Shown in pieces: positions 45,280 to 54,201 of a stretch of DNA of 64,000 bases (position 1 is its first letter; each line of letters begins with the position of its first letter). Location: contig JAPPUL010000068.1 in NCBI GenBank assembly GCA_026874595.1, positions 1,627,001 to 1,691,000 of the forward strand. Direction: 5' to 3'. The notes beneath the pieces were generated by a model. It searched no databases, had not been told where the DNA came from, and saw nothing but the letters and a program-made list of their open reading frames with translations. Source of the DNA: Sipunculus nudus (taxonomy: Eukaryota > Annelida > Sipuncula > Golfingiida > Sipunculidae). A program made the position numbers and the translations under genes.

Positions 45280-45591
45280 TATTTATAAAAATAGTCCTTA
45301 TATAGACACTTATATTCGACAAACTATACTCTACATTTTGATGCCGATATGTTATAATATATGCATATATTATAACTATGGCTAAGATATAGTATTTATT
45401 ATTAGGTATATTTTTATATATAATCCTACTTTAGGAGTAAAATAGTTATTATATATTTTATAGCTTCTTATTTTCCTTATTTCCCTTATTTCCTTATTTC
45501 CCTTATTTTTTTGTTTTCCTTACTTTTGTTTGTTTTTTTAAAAATCTTAGATAAAATGTTTAATATATAACTAATATTCTAGGAGGATATT
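45280..45591. other. 312-bp divergent intergenic region with palindrome and pyrimidine tract
   Basis: No coding frame. It contains a 26-bp perfect palindrome at 45351-45376 and a tract of repeated TTTCCCTTA/TTTCCTTA units at 45473-45515 (plus strand), then the AGGAGG of the cyclase gene. Promoters for both flanking genes are expected here. Confidence 0.7.
45351..45376. promoter_or_regulatory. 26-bp perfect palindrome with a TATAAT on both strands
   Basis: Left arm GTTATAATATATG (45351-45363) and its exact complement on the right. TATAAT occurs on the plus strand at 45353-45358 and on the minus strand at 45369-45374. Interrupted dyad symmetry extends further (GCC..ATA left, TATGGC right). It may be a regulator site over two divergent -10 boxes or an extruded cruciform. 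Confidence 0.55.
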
Positions 45592-47064
45592 ATGCTTCAG
45601 GTAACAGTTTATTATTTATTGAGCTTTGGTATTTTGGTCTATTATGGAGTTGAAGTCTGCCCCTATCTTGAACAGATAACTATCCCAAAACTTGCACTAA
45701 TACAGGGAATGTTTTTTATTCCCGGTCTTTTGCTACAGTTTTATCTAGACAAAAAATGGGTTATTCGTGATTCTTTTGAGTTTGAGGCTAAGAGGCTTTT
45801 TATCTTAAACAGTGTGATATTTATAGCTATTGGTTTTGGGATAGCAATTTATAATATGCTTGTATACGGGGACCAACTTTTTGCAAGCGTTTATGATTCT
45901 GTTGTAAGTGGTCTTAAGGTTTTATTAGGGACTACAGTTTTGGGCTTTTTCTCTACGATAGATATAGTTTTAAAGCGAGAACGTGCCATTATAAGAGATA
46001 TAATATCCAGTGGGGACAAAGTTTCTTTAAACGCAGGATTTTTTTCTTTGCCGAAGAAGGTTTTACTTGTAACACTTTTTGGCGGGATATTTATAGTTAT
46101 AATACTACTTCTACTTATAGTAAAAGACTTTCAGTGGCTGCGTGATAATATTGCAAGTTATGGGATTGAAGCGGCATTAAAATCTGTTATATTTGAAGTT
46201 ATCTTTGTTATCGTTATACTTTTTGCTTTTGGTATTAAAATTATAATATCTTACTCTAAGAATTTAGATCTTTACTTTAGTCTACAGACAAAGGTTTTGG
46301 GTGAGGTTGCAGAAGGGAAGCTAGACTCGTATGTTCCTGTTTTTAATAATGATGAATTTGGTTTTATAGCAAGTCGAACAAATGATATGATAGATGACCT
46401 TAAGGAGAAGAATAAAATAAAGACAATGTTTGGAAAGGTTATGTCTCCTGTTATAGTAGATCGGATAGTCCATCATAGTGAGGATCAGGGTGATGGGGTT
46501 AAGATGGGAGGGGGCAAACAAGAGCTTATAGTGCTTTTTTCAGATATAAGAAGTTTTACTGCGTTATCAGAGGGTACAACGCCCGAGCTTTTAGTAGAAT
46601 TTCTAAACAAGTATTTTACCCGTATGGTTCCTATTATTCAGGATAATGGAGGAGTAATAGATAAATTCATAGGGGATGGTATTTTAGCAGTATTTGGTCT
46701 TGATGAACAAAAAGATAATTATGAAGCTAAAGCTGTTGAGGCGGCAATAAAGATGCATAAAGCGGTTGAAGAGCTTAATAAAGAAACTGCTCTTGATACT
46801 AAGATAGGTATTGGTTTGCATAAAGGCGATGTTATAGCGGGTATTATAGGTTCACCTGACAGGCTTGAATTTACTTTTATAGGAGATGTTGTTAATACAG
46901 CAGCCCGTCTTGAGGCTCTTACAAAGGAACTTGATGCTAGTGTATTAATATCTATGGATTTGTATGATTTTGTTAAGGATATGGGAGTTGCGTGGACTGA
47001 TTATGGGGAACAGGCTCTTAAGGGTAAGCAAAAGGCTGTATCTGTTATGGGAATTGGACGTTAG
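45592..47064 (+). CDS. Membrane class III adenylate/guanylate cyclase
   Basis: 490 residues. About six transmembrane helices fill residues 1-225, followed by a HAMP-like linker (about 225-280). The cyclase domain (300-490) has the two metal aspartates, Asp318 (VLFSDIRSF) and Asp362 (KFIGDGILAVFG), and GDVVNTAARLE. It likely senses a membrane signal and makes cAMP; nucleotide choice is not proven. AGGAGG precedes ATG. Codon use is richer in T-ending codons than in the nuo genes. Confidence 0.9.
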   Translation: MLQVTVYYLLSFGILVYYGVEVCPYLEQITIPKLALIQGMFFIPGLLLQFYLDKKWVIRDSFEFEAKRLFILNSVIFIAIGFGIAIYNMLVYGDQLFASVYDSVVSGLKVLLGTTVLGFFSTIDIVLKRERAIIRDIISSGDKVSLNAGFFSLPKKVLLVTLFGGIFIVIILLLLIVKDFQWLRDNIASYGIEAALKSVIFEVIFVIVILFAFGIKIIISYSKNLDLYFSLQTKVLGEVAEGKLDSYVPVFNNDEFGFIASRTNDMIDDLKEKNKIKTMFGKVMSPVIVDRIVHHSEDQGDGVKMGGGKQELIVLFSDIRSFTALSEGTTPELLVEFLNKYFTRMVPIIQDNGGVIDKFIGDGILAVFGLDEQKDNYEAKAVEAAIKMHKAVEELNKETALDTKIGIGLHKGDVIAGIIGSPDRLEFTFIGDVVNTAARLEALTKELDASVLISMDLYDFVKDMGVAWTDYGEQALKGKQKAVSVMGIGR

Positions 47065-47107
47065 AGGCTATAAGTTTTAATAGAGACTTTGTTTAATAGA
47101 GGCTTTG

Positions 47108-47995
47108 TTAGGCAAAATGCTTTAGAGTTGCTTTTACAGCACCTTTGTAGGATGTGCCAAATATGTTTAGATGATTTAATAGATGGTATAGATTATATAT
47201 TTTGCTTCTTTCTTGATAGCCTTTATCTAAAGGGATTATCTTTTTATAGGCATCATAAAAACTTGCATCAAAGCCGCCAAATAAAGAAGTCATAGCAAGG
47301 TCAGCCTCTCCAGATCCGTAGTATAGAGCAGGGTCTATTATAGTCGCCTCTCCCCTAGATCCTATTATATAATTGCCTGACCAAAGGTCTCCATGTAGTA
47401 ACGATGGTTTTGCATTTGGAATTATTAGTTCTAGTTTCTTTTCTAAGGATAACCATAACCTTTCTAAATCACTATCCCAATGTCTATTCTTTTTAGCAAG
47501 CTTGATTTGAAACTTAAGTCGATTTTCTTTGAAAAAGCTGTGCCAATTATCTTTTGTAGTATTACATTGCCTAGTTGAACCTATATAATTGTCTTTGTAA
47601 AATCCATGTGTAGCGCTTTTTATCTCTTTATGCATTAATGCAAGTCCACGTCCAAAGTTCTCGAAAAACCCTTTTTCCTTGCCAACCTTGCTTTCTATAT
47701 ATTCCATTATGATAAATGGAGGGCTGTCTTTTATGGTTGTTTGTGGATTGTTTGCATATAAAACTTTTGGTGAGCTTATATACGATTGTTTTTCTAATTC
47801 TAAAAGACCAAGCTGCTCAGCTTCAAAAAAGTCGTTGGGAACGTTTTCATTGTATTTTAAAAGTAACTTAACATTATTTTGAGTCGTAAGTAAAAACGTA
47901 TTACTAATTGAACCACCGCCTAAAGCTTTTGTTTGGATTATTTTATAACTACTGCCAAGGGCATTTTCTATACCTTTTTTAAATACATCTGTCAT
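47108..47995 (-). CDS. Fructosamine/ketosamine-3-kinase family protein
   Basis: 295 residues. Phosphorylates ketosamine (glycation) adducts on protein amines so they fall off. N-terminal GGGSISNTF nucleotide loop, PPFIIMEYIES hinge, catalytic loop HGDLWSGNYI and metal motif IDPALYYG are present. It is downstream of, and overlaps by four bases (ATGA), an LMW phosphatase gene, a partnership seen in other bacteria where the phosphatase acts on sugar-phosphate adducts. Confidence 0.9.
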   Translation of the reverse strand: MTDVFKKGIENALGSSYKIIQTKALGGGSISNTFLLTTQNNVKLLLKYNENVPNDFFEAEQLGLLELEKQSYISSPKVLYANNPQTTIKDSPPFIIMEYIESKVGKEKGFFENFGRGLALMHKEIKSATHGFYKDNYIGSTRQCNTTKDNWHSFFKENRLKFQIKLAKKNRHWDSDLERLWLSLEKKLELIIPNAKPSLLHGDLWSGNYIIGSRGEATIIDPALYYGSGEADLAMTSLFGGFDASFYDAYKKIIPLDKGYQERSKIYNLYHLLNHLNIFGTSYKGAVKATLKHFA

Positions 47996-48501
47996 TTAAG
48001 AAGTAAGTCCTCAGACTCAAGTTTGTCAAAAAGATGGCTGCATCCCTCCTCTAAAATATCAAGTACTAACTCAAAACCCCCCTTGCCACCATAATATGGG
48101 TCTGGCACTTCTTTTTCATTGCGACTGAAATATCCATGCCCTTCTTTTGCAGATGGACAAAAATCTACAAAACGATGTACTTTAGATTTAGCTTTATCAT
48201 CTTTTGCAAGCGATAGTACATTATAATAATTTGAGTCATCCATCGTTATTATATAGTCAAACTCTTCAAAGTCTTTTAAACTAATTTTACGTGCCCTATG
48301 AGTAATAAATACGTTTCTGTCGGCGGCGGCTTTCCTCATCCTGTCATCTGCATGCGCCCCTGTATGGTATGCTGCAGTGCCGGCTGAATCGCAGGATATG
48401 TATTTCTCCTTTTTCTTTTCTTTAATTATTTTGTTCATAATTCCTTCGGCGGCTGGGGACCTGCATATATTTCCTAAACAGATAAATAATATCTTTATCA
48501 T
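47992..48501 (-). CDS. Low-molecular-weight phosphatase (LMW-PTP family)
   Basis: 169 residues. Catalytic P-loop Cys8-x5-Arg14-Ser (CLGNICRS) at the N-terminus and the general-acid motif DPYYGG near residue 130. These are tyrosine phosphatases or, when paired with fructosamine kinases, phosphatases of glycated-protein adducts. Promoter is likely in the 171-bp gap to the divergent TPR gene. Confidence 0.92.
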   Translation of the reverse strand: MIKILFICLGNICRSPAAEGIMNKIIKEKKKEKYISCDSAGTAAYHTGAHADDRMRKAAADRNVFITHRARKISLKDFEEFDYIITMDDSNYYNVLSLAKDDKAKSKVHRFVDFCPSAKEGHGYFSRNEKEVPDPYYGGKGGFELVLDILEEGCSHLFDKLESEDLLLK

Positions 48502-48672
48502 AAAAAAGTACTCCTATAAAGAGATTGTCAACAAAATATACATAAATTAAAGTATTTGTAATAAAAATTCACTCTAACAAATAAAATATCTTGACTTAAA
48601 GATTTAATAATCCAACAGCCGAATTACTTTAAAATTGCAAGAGATATTTTAGGATTTTTATGTAGGATTTTT

Positions 48673-49512
48673 ATGACGGAAAGAACGCATACCAAAAGAC
48701 AATTTAAGAAAACACAAAAAACACAAAAAGCACAAAAAGATAAAATTGTTTTTTTAAACTCGCCAAAAACTTTATATACACTTGGTTGCAAAACTAACAA
48801 TACTGAAAGGGCAATTGGTTATTTCAAAAAGGTTTTGTCTTTAAAGCCTAAGTATTTAGACACAAACAGGCGGCTTGGATTTCTTTATAAGTCAATATCT
48901 TTTAATAAAGAGGCAATATACCATTTAGAGAAGTCTTTAGAAGAGCGTCAAAAAGAGCATATAAAGTACATAACGCAAAAGCAGCTACTTGATATATACA
49001 TTAAAGAGAAAATGTATTCTAAGGCGTGCAAATTACTTCTTAGCCTGGTATCCTTTTTTGGTAGTTTTGGCTTTTATGCTTTTTTAAAGCGACGTTTAGT
49101 AAATAAGCTTTTATATATAGTCTTTTTAAGAAGCACTCCAAGAAGCACTCCAAGAAGCGCTTTAAAGCAAGATTTATATTATGAGAATAATCGTTATAAA
49201 GAGGATTATGAAAATATACTTTTTACACTAGTATATTTGCTTCGAGATGCAGGGCTTTATAATATAGCATTAGTGCATTCTAAAAAGCTTTTAAAGCTTA
49301 GCCAAAAATACAAAAATAACGATATACTAAGAAGACGGATTTATTTTTCATATTGTTATCTAGTTGCAACAATATATGAGTGTAAGAATGATTATGCAAT
49401 GGCATCACGTTATTTTAGCCTATTAAAAAGCTATTATATCCATCCATCCCCGACATTAAGTGCATATGAAGTTATATATTCAAAAGCAGTAGAAAATGGT
49501 CTTGAGGCATAA
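48673..49512 (+). CDS. TPR-repeat protein, unknown
   Basis: 279 residues, cytosolic-looking but with a hydrophobic segment at about 118-135 (LLSLVSFFGSFGFYAFL). Two TPR-like repeats (RAIGYFKKVLSLKPKYLDTNRRLG, KEAIYHLEKSLEERQ) follow a very basic Lys/Gln/Thr start encoded by A-rich repeats (KTQKTQKAQK). An internal 12-bp repeat codes for RSTPRSTPRSA at about residues 155-165. Convergent with ptsP, nine bases apart. Confidence 0.7.
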   Translation: MTERTHTKRQFKKTQKTQKAQKDKIVFLNSPKTLYTLGCKTNNTERAIGYFKKVLSLKPKYLDTNRRLGFLYKSISFNKEAIYHLEKSLEERQKEHIKYITQKQLLDIYIKEKMYSKACKLLLSLVSFFGSFGFYAFLKRRLVNKLLYIVFLRSTPRSTPRSALKQDLYYENNRYKEDYENILFTLVYLLRDAGLYNIALVHSKKLLKLSQKYKNNDILRRRIYFSYCYLVATIYECKNDYAMASRYFSLLKSYYIHPSPTLSAYEVIYSKAVENGLEA

Positions 49513-49521
49513 TTAATAGAT

Positions 49522-51921
49522 TCATACTGTAAATAACCGAGGAGCCACCTCCCGTAATGTTTTCTTAACATAAAACTCAACATCCTGAGTAGTCTTTAAA
49601 GACAAGATATGCCGCCGTACATTCTCAAGCAATTTAGTATCAAGTTGTTGTATCATATAATGCAAATAAGGAATAGCCGCAGGACTTGTACTAAGGTCGT
49701 TTATACCAAGAGCAAGTAAAACAAAAGTGCTCTCGGTAGGACCTGCCATCTCTCCACATACAGAAAGCCGTTTATTTTTATGTTTAGCTACCTTTCTTAC
49801 TACAATATCAATAGCTCTAAGCACAGCAGGATTCAAAGGACTATATATGTCGGACACCTTTTCATTATCCCTATCAACAGCTAATATATATTGAATAAGG
49901 TCATTAGTCCCAATGCTAAAAAAATCAACATAAGGCACAAAGTCATCTATCTGAAAGATAATAGAAGGGACCTCAATCATCATGCCAACATCAACGTCTT
50001 GGGAATAAGGAATATTAGAATATTTAAGCTCATCCTTTGCAAGCTGTAAAAACTCCTTTAGTTGTAATAGTTCATTAAGATGCGATATCATGGGAAAAAG
50101 TATTCTTACCTTTCCGTTTACACTAGACATAAGAATAGCTTCAATCTGGTCAAGCAGTATTTTAGGATGGTCAAGTAAAAACCTACTTGACTTGTATCCA
50201 AGACACGGGTTCTCCTCACTTGGCAGCGGAAGATAAGGTAACAGTTTATCTCCGCCAATATCTAAAGTACGTATAGTAATCTCGCCATCCGGGAATGAGC
50301 TTATAACATTGTCATAAATCTTCTTCTGTTCCTCTTTAGATGGCAAACTGTTTCTAATCATATATAAAAACTCGGTTCTAAAAAGGCCAACATCGCGAGT
50401 CGCTTTGCGTTTAGACATTTCGATATCGCTTATTAAGCCTATATTGGAACTAATGTTTATGATTTTGCCATCTTTTGTTTTAGGTATTTCCTCAAGATAT
50501 TTATTAAAATAGTTTTGAAACTCTAAAACTTCGAGTTTGGCTTTAACTTGATATTCATCAACTAAAGGTTTTAAAGGGTTTATGAAAACAAAGCCTGTAT
50601 TCCCATCAACCAGAACATAATCATCAAGAGTTATTTTAGACAAAATATTAGGAATAACGACTGCCGGTATTTCCAAAGAACGGGCAAGTATAGAGGCATG
50701 TGAAGTATTTCCTCCGTGCTCAGTTACAATAGCTCGTACTTTTGAAACATCTAGATTTGCAGTTGTTGAAGGTGTTAGGAACTTAGATACAACTATGCAG
50801 TCATTAGGCAGTTGCCCTTGGTCTATCGGGCATATACCAAGAATATTGTTTATTATCCTACGTCCAATATCTTCTATATCGATAGCTCTGTCTTTTATGT
50901 ATGGATCTTCAAAATTCTTAAAAGTTTCTATATGATTATTTATTATCTTGAATGTAGCAAAAGCCGCATTATAACCTTTTTGTATAAGTTCTTTAATGTC
51001 TTTATGTAGCTTAGTATCCTCAATTAACATTATATGCGAATCAAATATTTGTAAAGTATTTGAGGATATTTGCTTTTGTAGGTTTTCTTTTATATTTAGT
51101 AATTCTTCTTTACTCTTTTCTATAGCCTTATCCAAGGTATTTAACTCAGAGTTAATATCATCAATTTTATTTGCAGTTACAACAGAAAAACTATAAGCCT
51201 GCTCAAGTAAGAGAACTTTGCCATATCCATATCCAAATGAAGTAGTAATGCCTTTAAAAGAATATATCTCCTTTTTAGTTTTATAGTTATTGTTATCTTT
51301 ATCATTTAGAAAGCCATCTTCCTTAAGTTCTTCAAGCTCATCTTCAAGAGAAGCATTTTGAGTCAAATAGGAGTTATCTTTCTGATTTATGGTTTTGGAA
51401 ATAACATAAGCAACTTGAATAACGCCTGCAATCTGCGAAGCGAGTATCTGCAGCATATTTATTTCATTTGCATGGAAGGAGTAAATATTTTTTTTCTGAA
51501 CGACAAAAACGCCAATAGGTTTCTTATTCCCGATTATGGGCAGACCAAGGAATGAGTTAAAAGGAGCCTCATCAGCCTCTTCAAAGTTCTTAAATCTAGG
51601 ATGTTGTTTAACGTTGTCAATAGATATGGGATGCATTTTCTCGATAGCAAGAGAAGTAACGCCCTCACCAAGCTTTAAAGATATTTTATCTTTGGCAGAC
51701 AAGTTAAGCCCTTTGGTAGCTTTTAGGGTTAAGATATTGCTTTTAGAGTCTAAGAGGTAGATAGAGCAGACATCCGTTTTAAGTTTATCAGAAACGATAT
51801 TGACAATGCTATCCAAAGTATCTTCAAAGTTATCAGAAAGGTTAATAATCTGGTTAACCTCATAAAGCAAAGACATATAAATATTGTCTTCTTGTTTAAA
51901 GATTGAAGTAGTTAAATCCAT
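49522..51921 (-). CDS. ptsP: GAF-domain enzyme I, PtsP (PTS-Ntr)
   Basis: Phosphoenolpyruvate:protein phosphotransferase of the nitrogen/regulatory PTS. 799 residues: GAF domain at about 15-180 (KLKTDVCSIYLL start), linker, then the enzyme I fold. Catalytic His408 is in GGNTSHAS; the PEP-binding region includes Arg-rich GLFRTEFLY, and active-site Cys722 is in SVCGEMAG, all intact. It would pass phosphate to an NPr/HPr that is not in this window. Confidence 0.94.
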   Translation of the reverse strand: MDLTTSIFKQEDNIYMSLLYEVNQIINLSDNFEDTLDSIVNIVSDKLKTDVCSIYLLDSKSNILTLKATKGLNLSAKDKISLKLGEGVTSLAIEKMHPISIDNVKQHPRFKNFEEADEAPFNSFLGLPIIGNKKPIGVFVVQKKNIYSFHANEINMLQILASQIAGVIQVAYVISKTINQKDNSYLTQNASLEDELEELKEDGFLNDKDNNNYKTKKEIYSFKGITTSFGYGYGKVLLLEQAYSFSVVTANKIDDINSELNTLDKAIEKSKEELLNIKENLQKQISSNTLQIFDSHIMLIEDTKLHKDIKELIQKGYNAAFATFKIINNHIETFKNFEDPYIKDRAIDIEDIGRRIINNILGICPIDQGQLPNDCIVVSKFLTPSTTANLDVSKVRAIVTEHGGNTSHASILARSLEIPAVVIPNILSKITLDDYVLVDGNTGFVFINPLKPLVDEYQVKAKLEVLEFQNYFNKYLEEIPKTKDGKIINISSNIGLISDIEMSKRKATRDVGLFRTEFLYMIRNSLPSKEEQKKIYDNVISSFPDGEITIRTLDIGGDKLLPYLPLPSEENPCLGYKSSRFLLDHPKILLDQIEAILMSSVNGKVRILFPMISHLNELLQLKEFLQLAKDELKYSNIPYSQDVDVGMMIEVPSIIFQIDDFVPYVDFFSIGTNDLIQYILAVDRDNEKVSDIYSPLNPAVLRAIDIVVRKVAKHKNKRLSVCGEMAGPTESTFVLLALGINDLSTSPAAIPYLHYMIQQLDTKLLENVRRHILSLKTTQDVEFYVKKTLREVAPRLFTV

Positions 51922-51978
51922 GAGTGACCACTAAATATAAAGTAAAGAATTAAAAAAATACCAATTAGAGATAGTCAT

Positions 51979-52006
51979 CCCCAAAAGGGGTAACGTTCAA
52001 AACGTT
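51979..52006. other. Two adjacent short hairpins upstream of ptsP
   Basis: CCCC-AAAA-GGGG at 51979-51990 and AACGTT-CAA-AACGTT at 51992-52006, in the gap between the 112-residue gene and ptsP (both minus). They could be a terminator or an operator. No U-run. Confidence 0.4.
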
Positions 52007-52059
52007 TGCCAAAAGGAGTAAAGTGAACTTAGCAAGTAAGAAAAAGAGAAATAAGTTAA

Positions 52060-52398
52060 CTAATTGCGTGGTTTTAGCGTACTTTGTTTAATCATAGACT
52101 GGTTAAATCCGGTCCATTTAATTTTCCCTTCAAGGAGATTATAGTCTCTATATTCTTTAGTAATAAGTTCCCCATCAAAGTTTATATAAGACAAATATTT
52201 CCTAGTTTCCTTTCCGTTATGAGCAAATGAGATAGAAACGATTTGCTTACAATCTTTAGGGAGCTGGATATTAACGGCTCCCCCAAATACTCTTGAACGT
52301 ATTTGGCTTTGCGGTGGAAATATTATATAAAAAGCGACAATAACAATAATAGTTAAAGCCAAAACAGCAACGGCAATAGCAATAGTCTTTTTACGCAT
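52060..52398 (-). CDS. Small membrane-anchored protein, unknown
   Basis: 112 residues. One N-terminal transmembrane helix (about 5-29) with MRKK start, then a small hydrophilic domain with GKETRKYLSYINFDGELITKEYRDY. No lipobox. Probably anchored with the domain outside the cytoplasm. Family not recognised. Upstream of ptsP on the same strand. Confidence 0.7.
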   Translation of the reverse strand: MRKKTIAIAVAVLALTIIVIVAFYIIFPPQSQIRSRVFGGAVNIQLPKDCKQIVSISFAHNGKETRKYLSYINFDGELITKEYRDYNLLEGKIKWTGFNQSMIKQSTLKPRN

Positions 52399-52696
52399 AA
52401 AGAAAACTCACAAAGTTAAAACTCAAAAAGTTATTAATATAAATAAACAATCTAAAACAAGTCTAAGTTAGACAAGTAGTAAAATAAATTTAAGAATAAT
52501 AGCAGTATAAGTCAACAAGAAGCTAGTAAGGTAAAGGTGTAAATAAAGCAATAGAGTATATTTTAGTATTAAAATAAAAATCAGATAACCGATGTGAGAA
52601 TATAAGTTAAAAAGAAAGTGCGTTAATGAAGCAAGAGGGGAAACAAGAGGGGTAACAAGAGTAATAGGAACAAAAAAAGTATGGAGGGCTAAAGAA

Positions 52697-53638
52697 ATGA
52701 TACAGGGGCTTGACGTAGAAAGTAAAGTAATGCGTTGTAGTACATGCTCAAAGGAGATAAGGTCAAAATATGTAAGAATAGATGAATATAATAAGATACT
52801 GTGTGACAAATGCTATGAAACAGGGACCTTATGCCAAATATGCTTTATACCGTCGTCTGAGAGTTATATAGTATACGGCATTCGAGCCTGTGAGACATGT
52901 TATAATAAAAGACATAACTGTTTAAGTTGCCGACGAGACATATTAGGAGAGGAGAGTAAATATATCTTTGGCTTACAAGGGTTTTTCTGTATAAGTTGTT
53001 ATAATGAGGGTCGTAAATGCGTACGTTGTTCTTATCCTGGAATATATGCAGATGTACTAAAAGAGGTGGATAAAGGCTTAGAGCTTTGCGTAAAATGTTA
53101 TGGACAATCGGTTGTGAGTCAACAAATAGCGCATAATGTACTAACAAATATAAAAGTTATATTAAAGAGGAAGTTTGGGATAGAGACAAAAGACCTTGGG
53201 CTTGAAGTTGTAATAAATCTAGTAGATAAAGAAAAGCTTGCAAGTATTTTAAATGTAAGACATAAAGAAGCGAGACCTAAGAGAAAGTCTTCTCTTGGCG
53301 TGAGTGTAGGGAAGCAGGTACATACAATAAGTAAAGATAAAACCTATGTAATATACAGCTTAGTAGGTTTACATATAAGGAGCTTCATATCGCATATAAC
53401 GTATGAGTATGCAAAGATATTGGCAAGAGAGTTTTGTCCTGATGATATAAACGAAGGTGTTAGAGGAGGGTTTATAAGTTTCATATCAATAAAGCTACTA
53501 TGGTTACTTGGTTATCATACCGAGATAGAACGTATATGTAATGAATACAATGCCTATAGTAGTAATTTGAGGAAGCTTAACTTTATAGAGAAGGCAGAGG
53601 GGATAAAAGGGGTTTTAGAGTATCTTAAAAGCAGCTAA
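52697..53638 (+). CDS. LIM-like zinc protein with degenerate DA1-like domain
   Basis: 313 residues. Residues 14-134 hold eight CxxC pairs (14/17, 36/39, 46/49, 65/68, 75/78, 98/101, 108/111, 131/134), enough for about four zinc sites, in a LIM-like arrangement. Residues 185-275 follow the DA1-type peptidase pattern (TYVIYSLVGL, then a helix, then EGVRGGFISFISIKLLWL), but the HExxH is gone: H233-I-T-Y-E237 stands in its place. A non-catalytic adaptor is likely. The last about 16 residues are the part duplicated downstream. No signal peptide. Confidence 0.75.
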   Translation: MIQGLDVESKVMRCSTCSKEIRSKYVRIDEYNKILCDKCYETGTLCQICFIPSSESYIVYGIRACETCYNKRHNCLSCRRDILGEESKYIFGLQGFFCISCYNEGRKCVRCSYPGIYADVLKEVDKGLELCVKCYGQSVVSQQIAHNVLTNIKVILKRKFGIETKDLGLEVVINLVDKEKLASILNVRHKEARPKRKSSLGVSVGKQVHTISKDKTYVIYSLVGLHIRSFISHITYEYAKILAREFCPDDINEGVRGGFISFISIKLLWLLGYHTEIERICNEYNAYSSNLRKLNFIEKAEGIKGVLEYLKSS

Positions 53639-53679
53639 AATGTTATATAAAAACTATTAAAATAAAAAACGATATAATC

Positions 53680-53847
53680 TTGTTAAGTATAAACTACAAC
53701 TTTTGTTTACGAAATAAAGCATTATTTAAGAGAGCGAGGAATAGCTTTAACAAAGCGTCATGGACAAAACTTCCTACTTGATAAAAACATCTTGGAAAAG
53801 CTAATAACTGCGTTGAAATCATCAAAGGGAGAGAGGGAAGCTAGGAT
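53680..53847 (+). pseudogene. Truncated rsmA 5' fragment, copy 1
   Basis: Corresponds to the first about 45 codons of rsmA. Relative to the intact gene it has one extra base shortly after the TTG start (CAACTTTTG against CAATTCAG), so the frame is lost. After GAAAAGCT the sequence differs from rsmA but still resembles a diverged allele (an in-frame reading would give KLITALKSSKGER where intact rsmA has KLVTSLALAEDEK), then meets the next repeat unit. Confidence 0.75.
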
Positions 53848-53940
53848 AGAGAAGGCAGAGGGGATAAAAGGGGTTTTAGAGTATCTTAAAAGCAGCTAAA
53901 ATGTTATATAAAAACTATTAAAATAAAAAACGATATAATC

Positions 53941-54108
53941 TTGTTAAGTATAAACTACAACTTTTGTTTACGAAATAAAGCATTATTTAAGAGAGCGAGG
54001 AATAGCTTTAACAAAGCGTCATGGATAAAACTTCCTACTTGATAAAAACATCTTAGAAAAGCTAATAACTGCGTTGAAATCATCAAAGGGAGAGAGGGAA
54101 GCTAGGAT
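53941..54108 (+). pseudogene. Truncated rsmA 5' fragment, copy 2
   Basis: Second remnant, nearly identical to copy 1, with two transitions visible (GGATAA for GGACAA, CTTAGA for CTTGGA). It has the same extra base and the same divergent tail. Confidence 0.75.
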
Positions 54109-54201
54109 AGAGAAGGCAGAGGGGATAAAGGGTATTTTAGAGTATCTTAAAAGCAGCTAAAATGTTATATAAAAACTATTAAAATAAAAAACGATATAAT
54201 C

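Noticed and set aside
51996-52200. Forward short ORFs antisense to ptsP and the 112-residue gene
   Set aside because: Antisense shadows with Cys/Ser/Phe-rich composition.
52468-52809. Reverse 113-residue ORF upstream of the LIM-like gene
   Set aside because: Low-complexity Leu/Ser/Tyr sequence overlapping the start of a real gene; no ribosome-binding site. The 298-bp gap at 52399-52696 shows no other gene.
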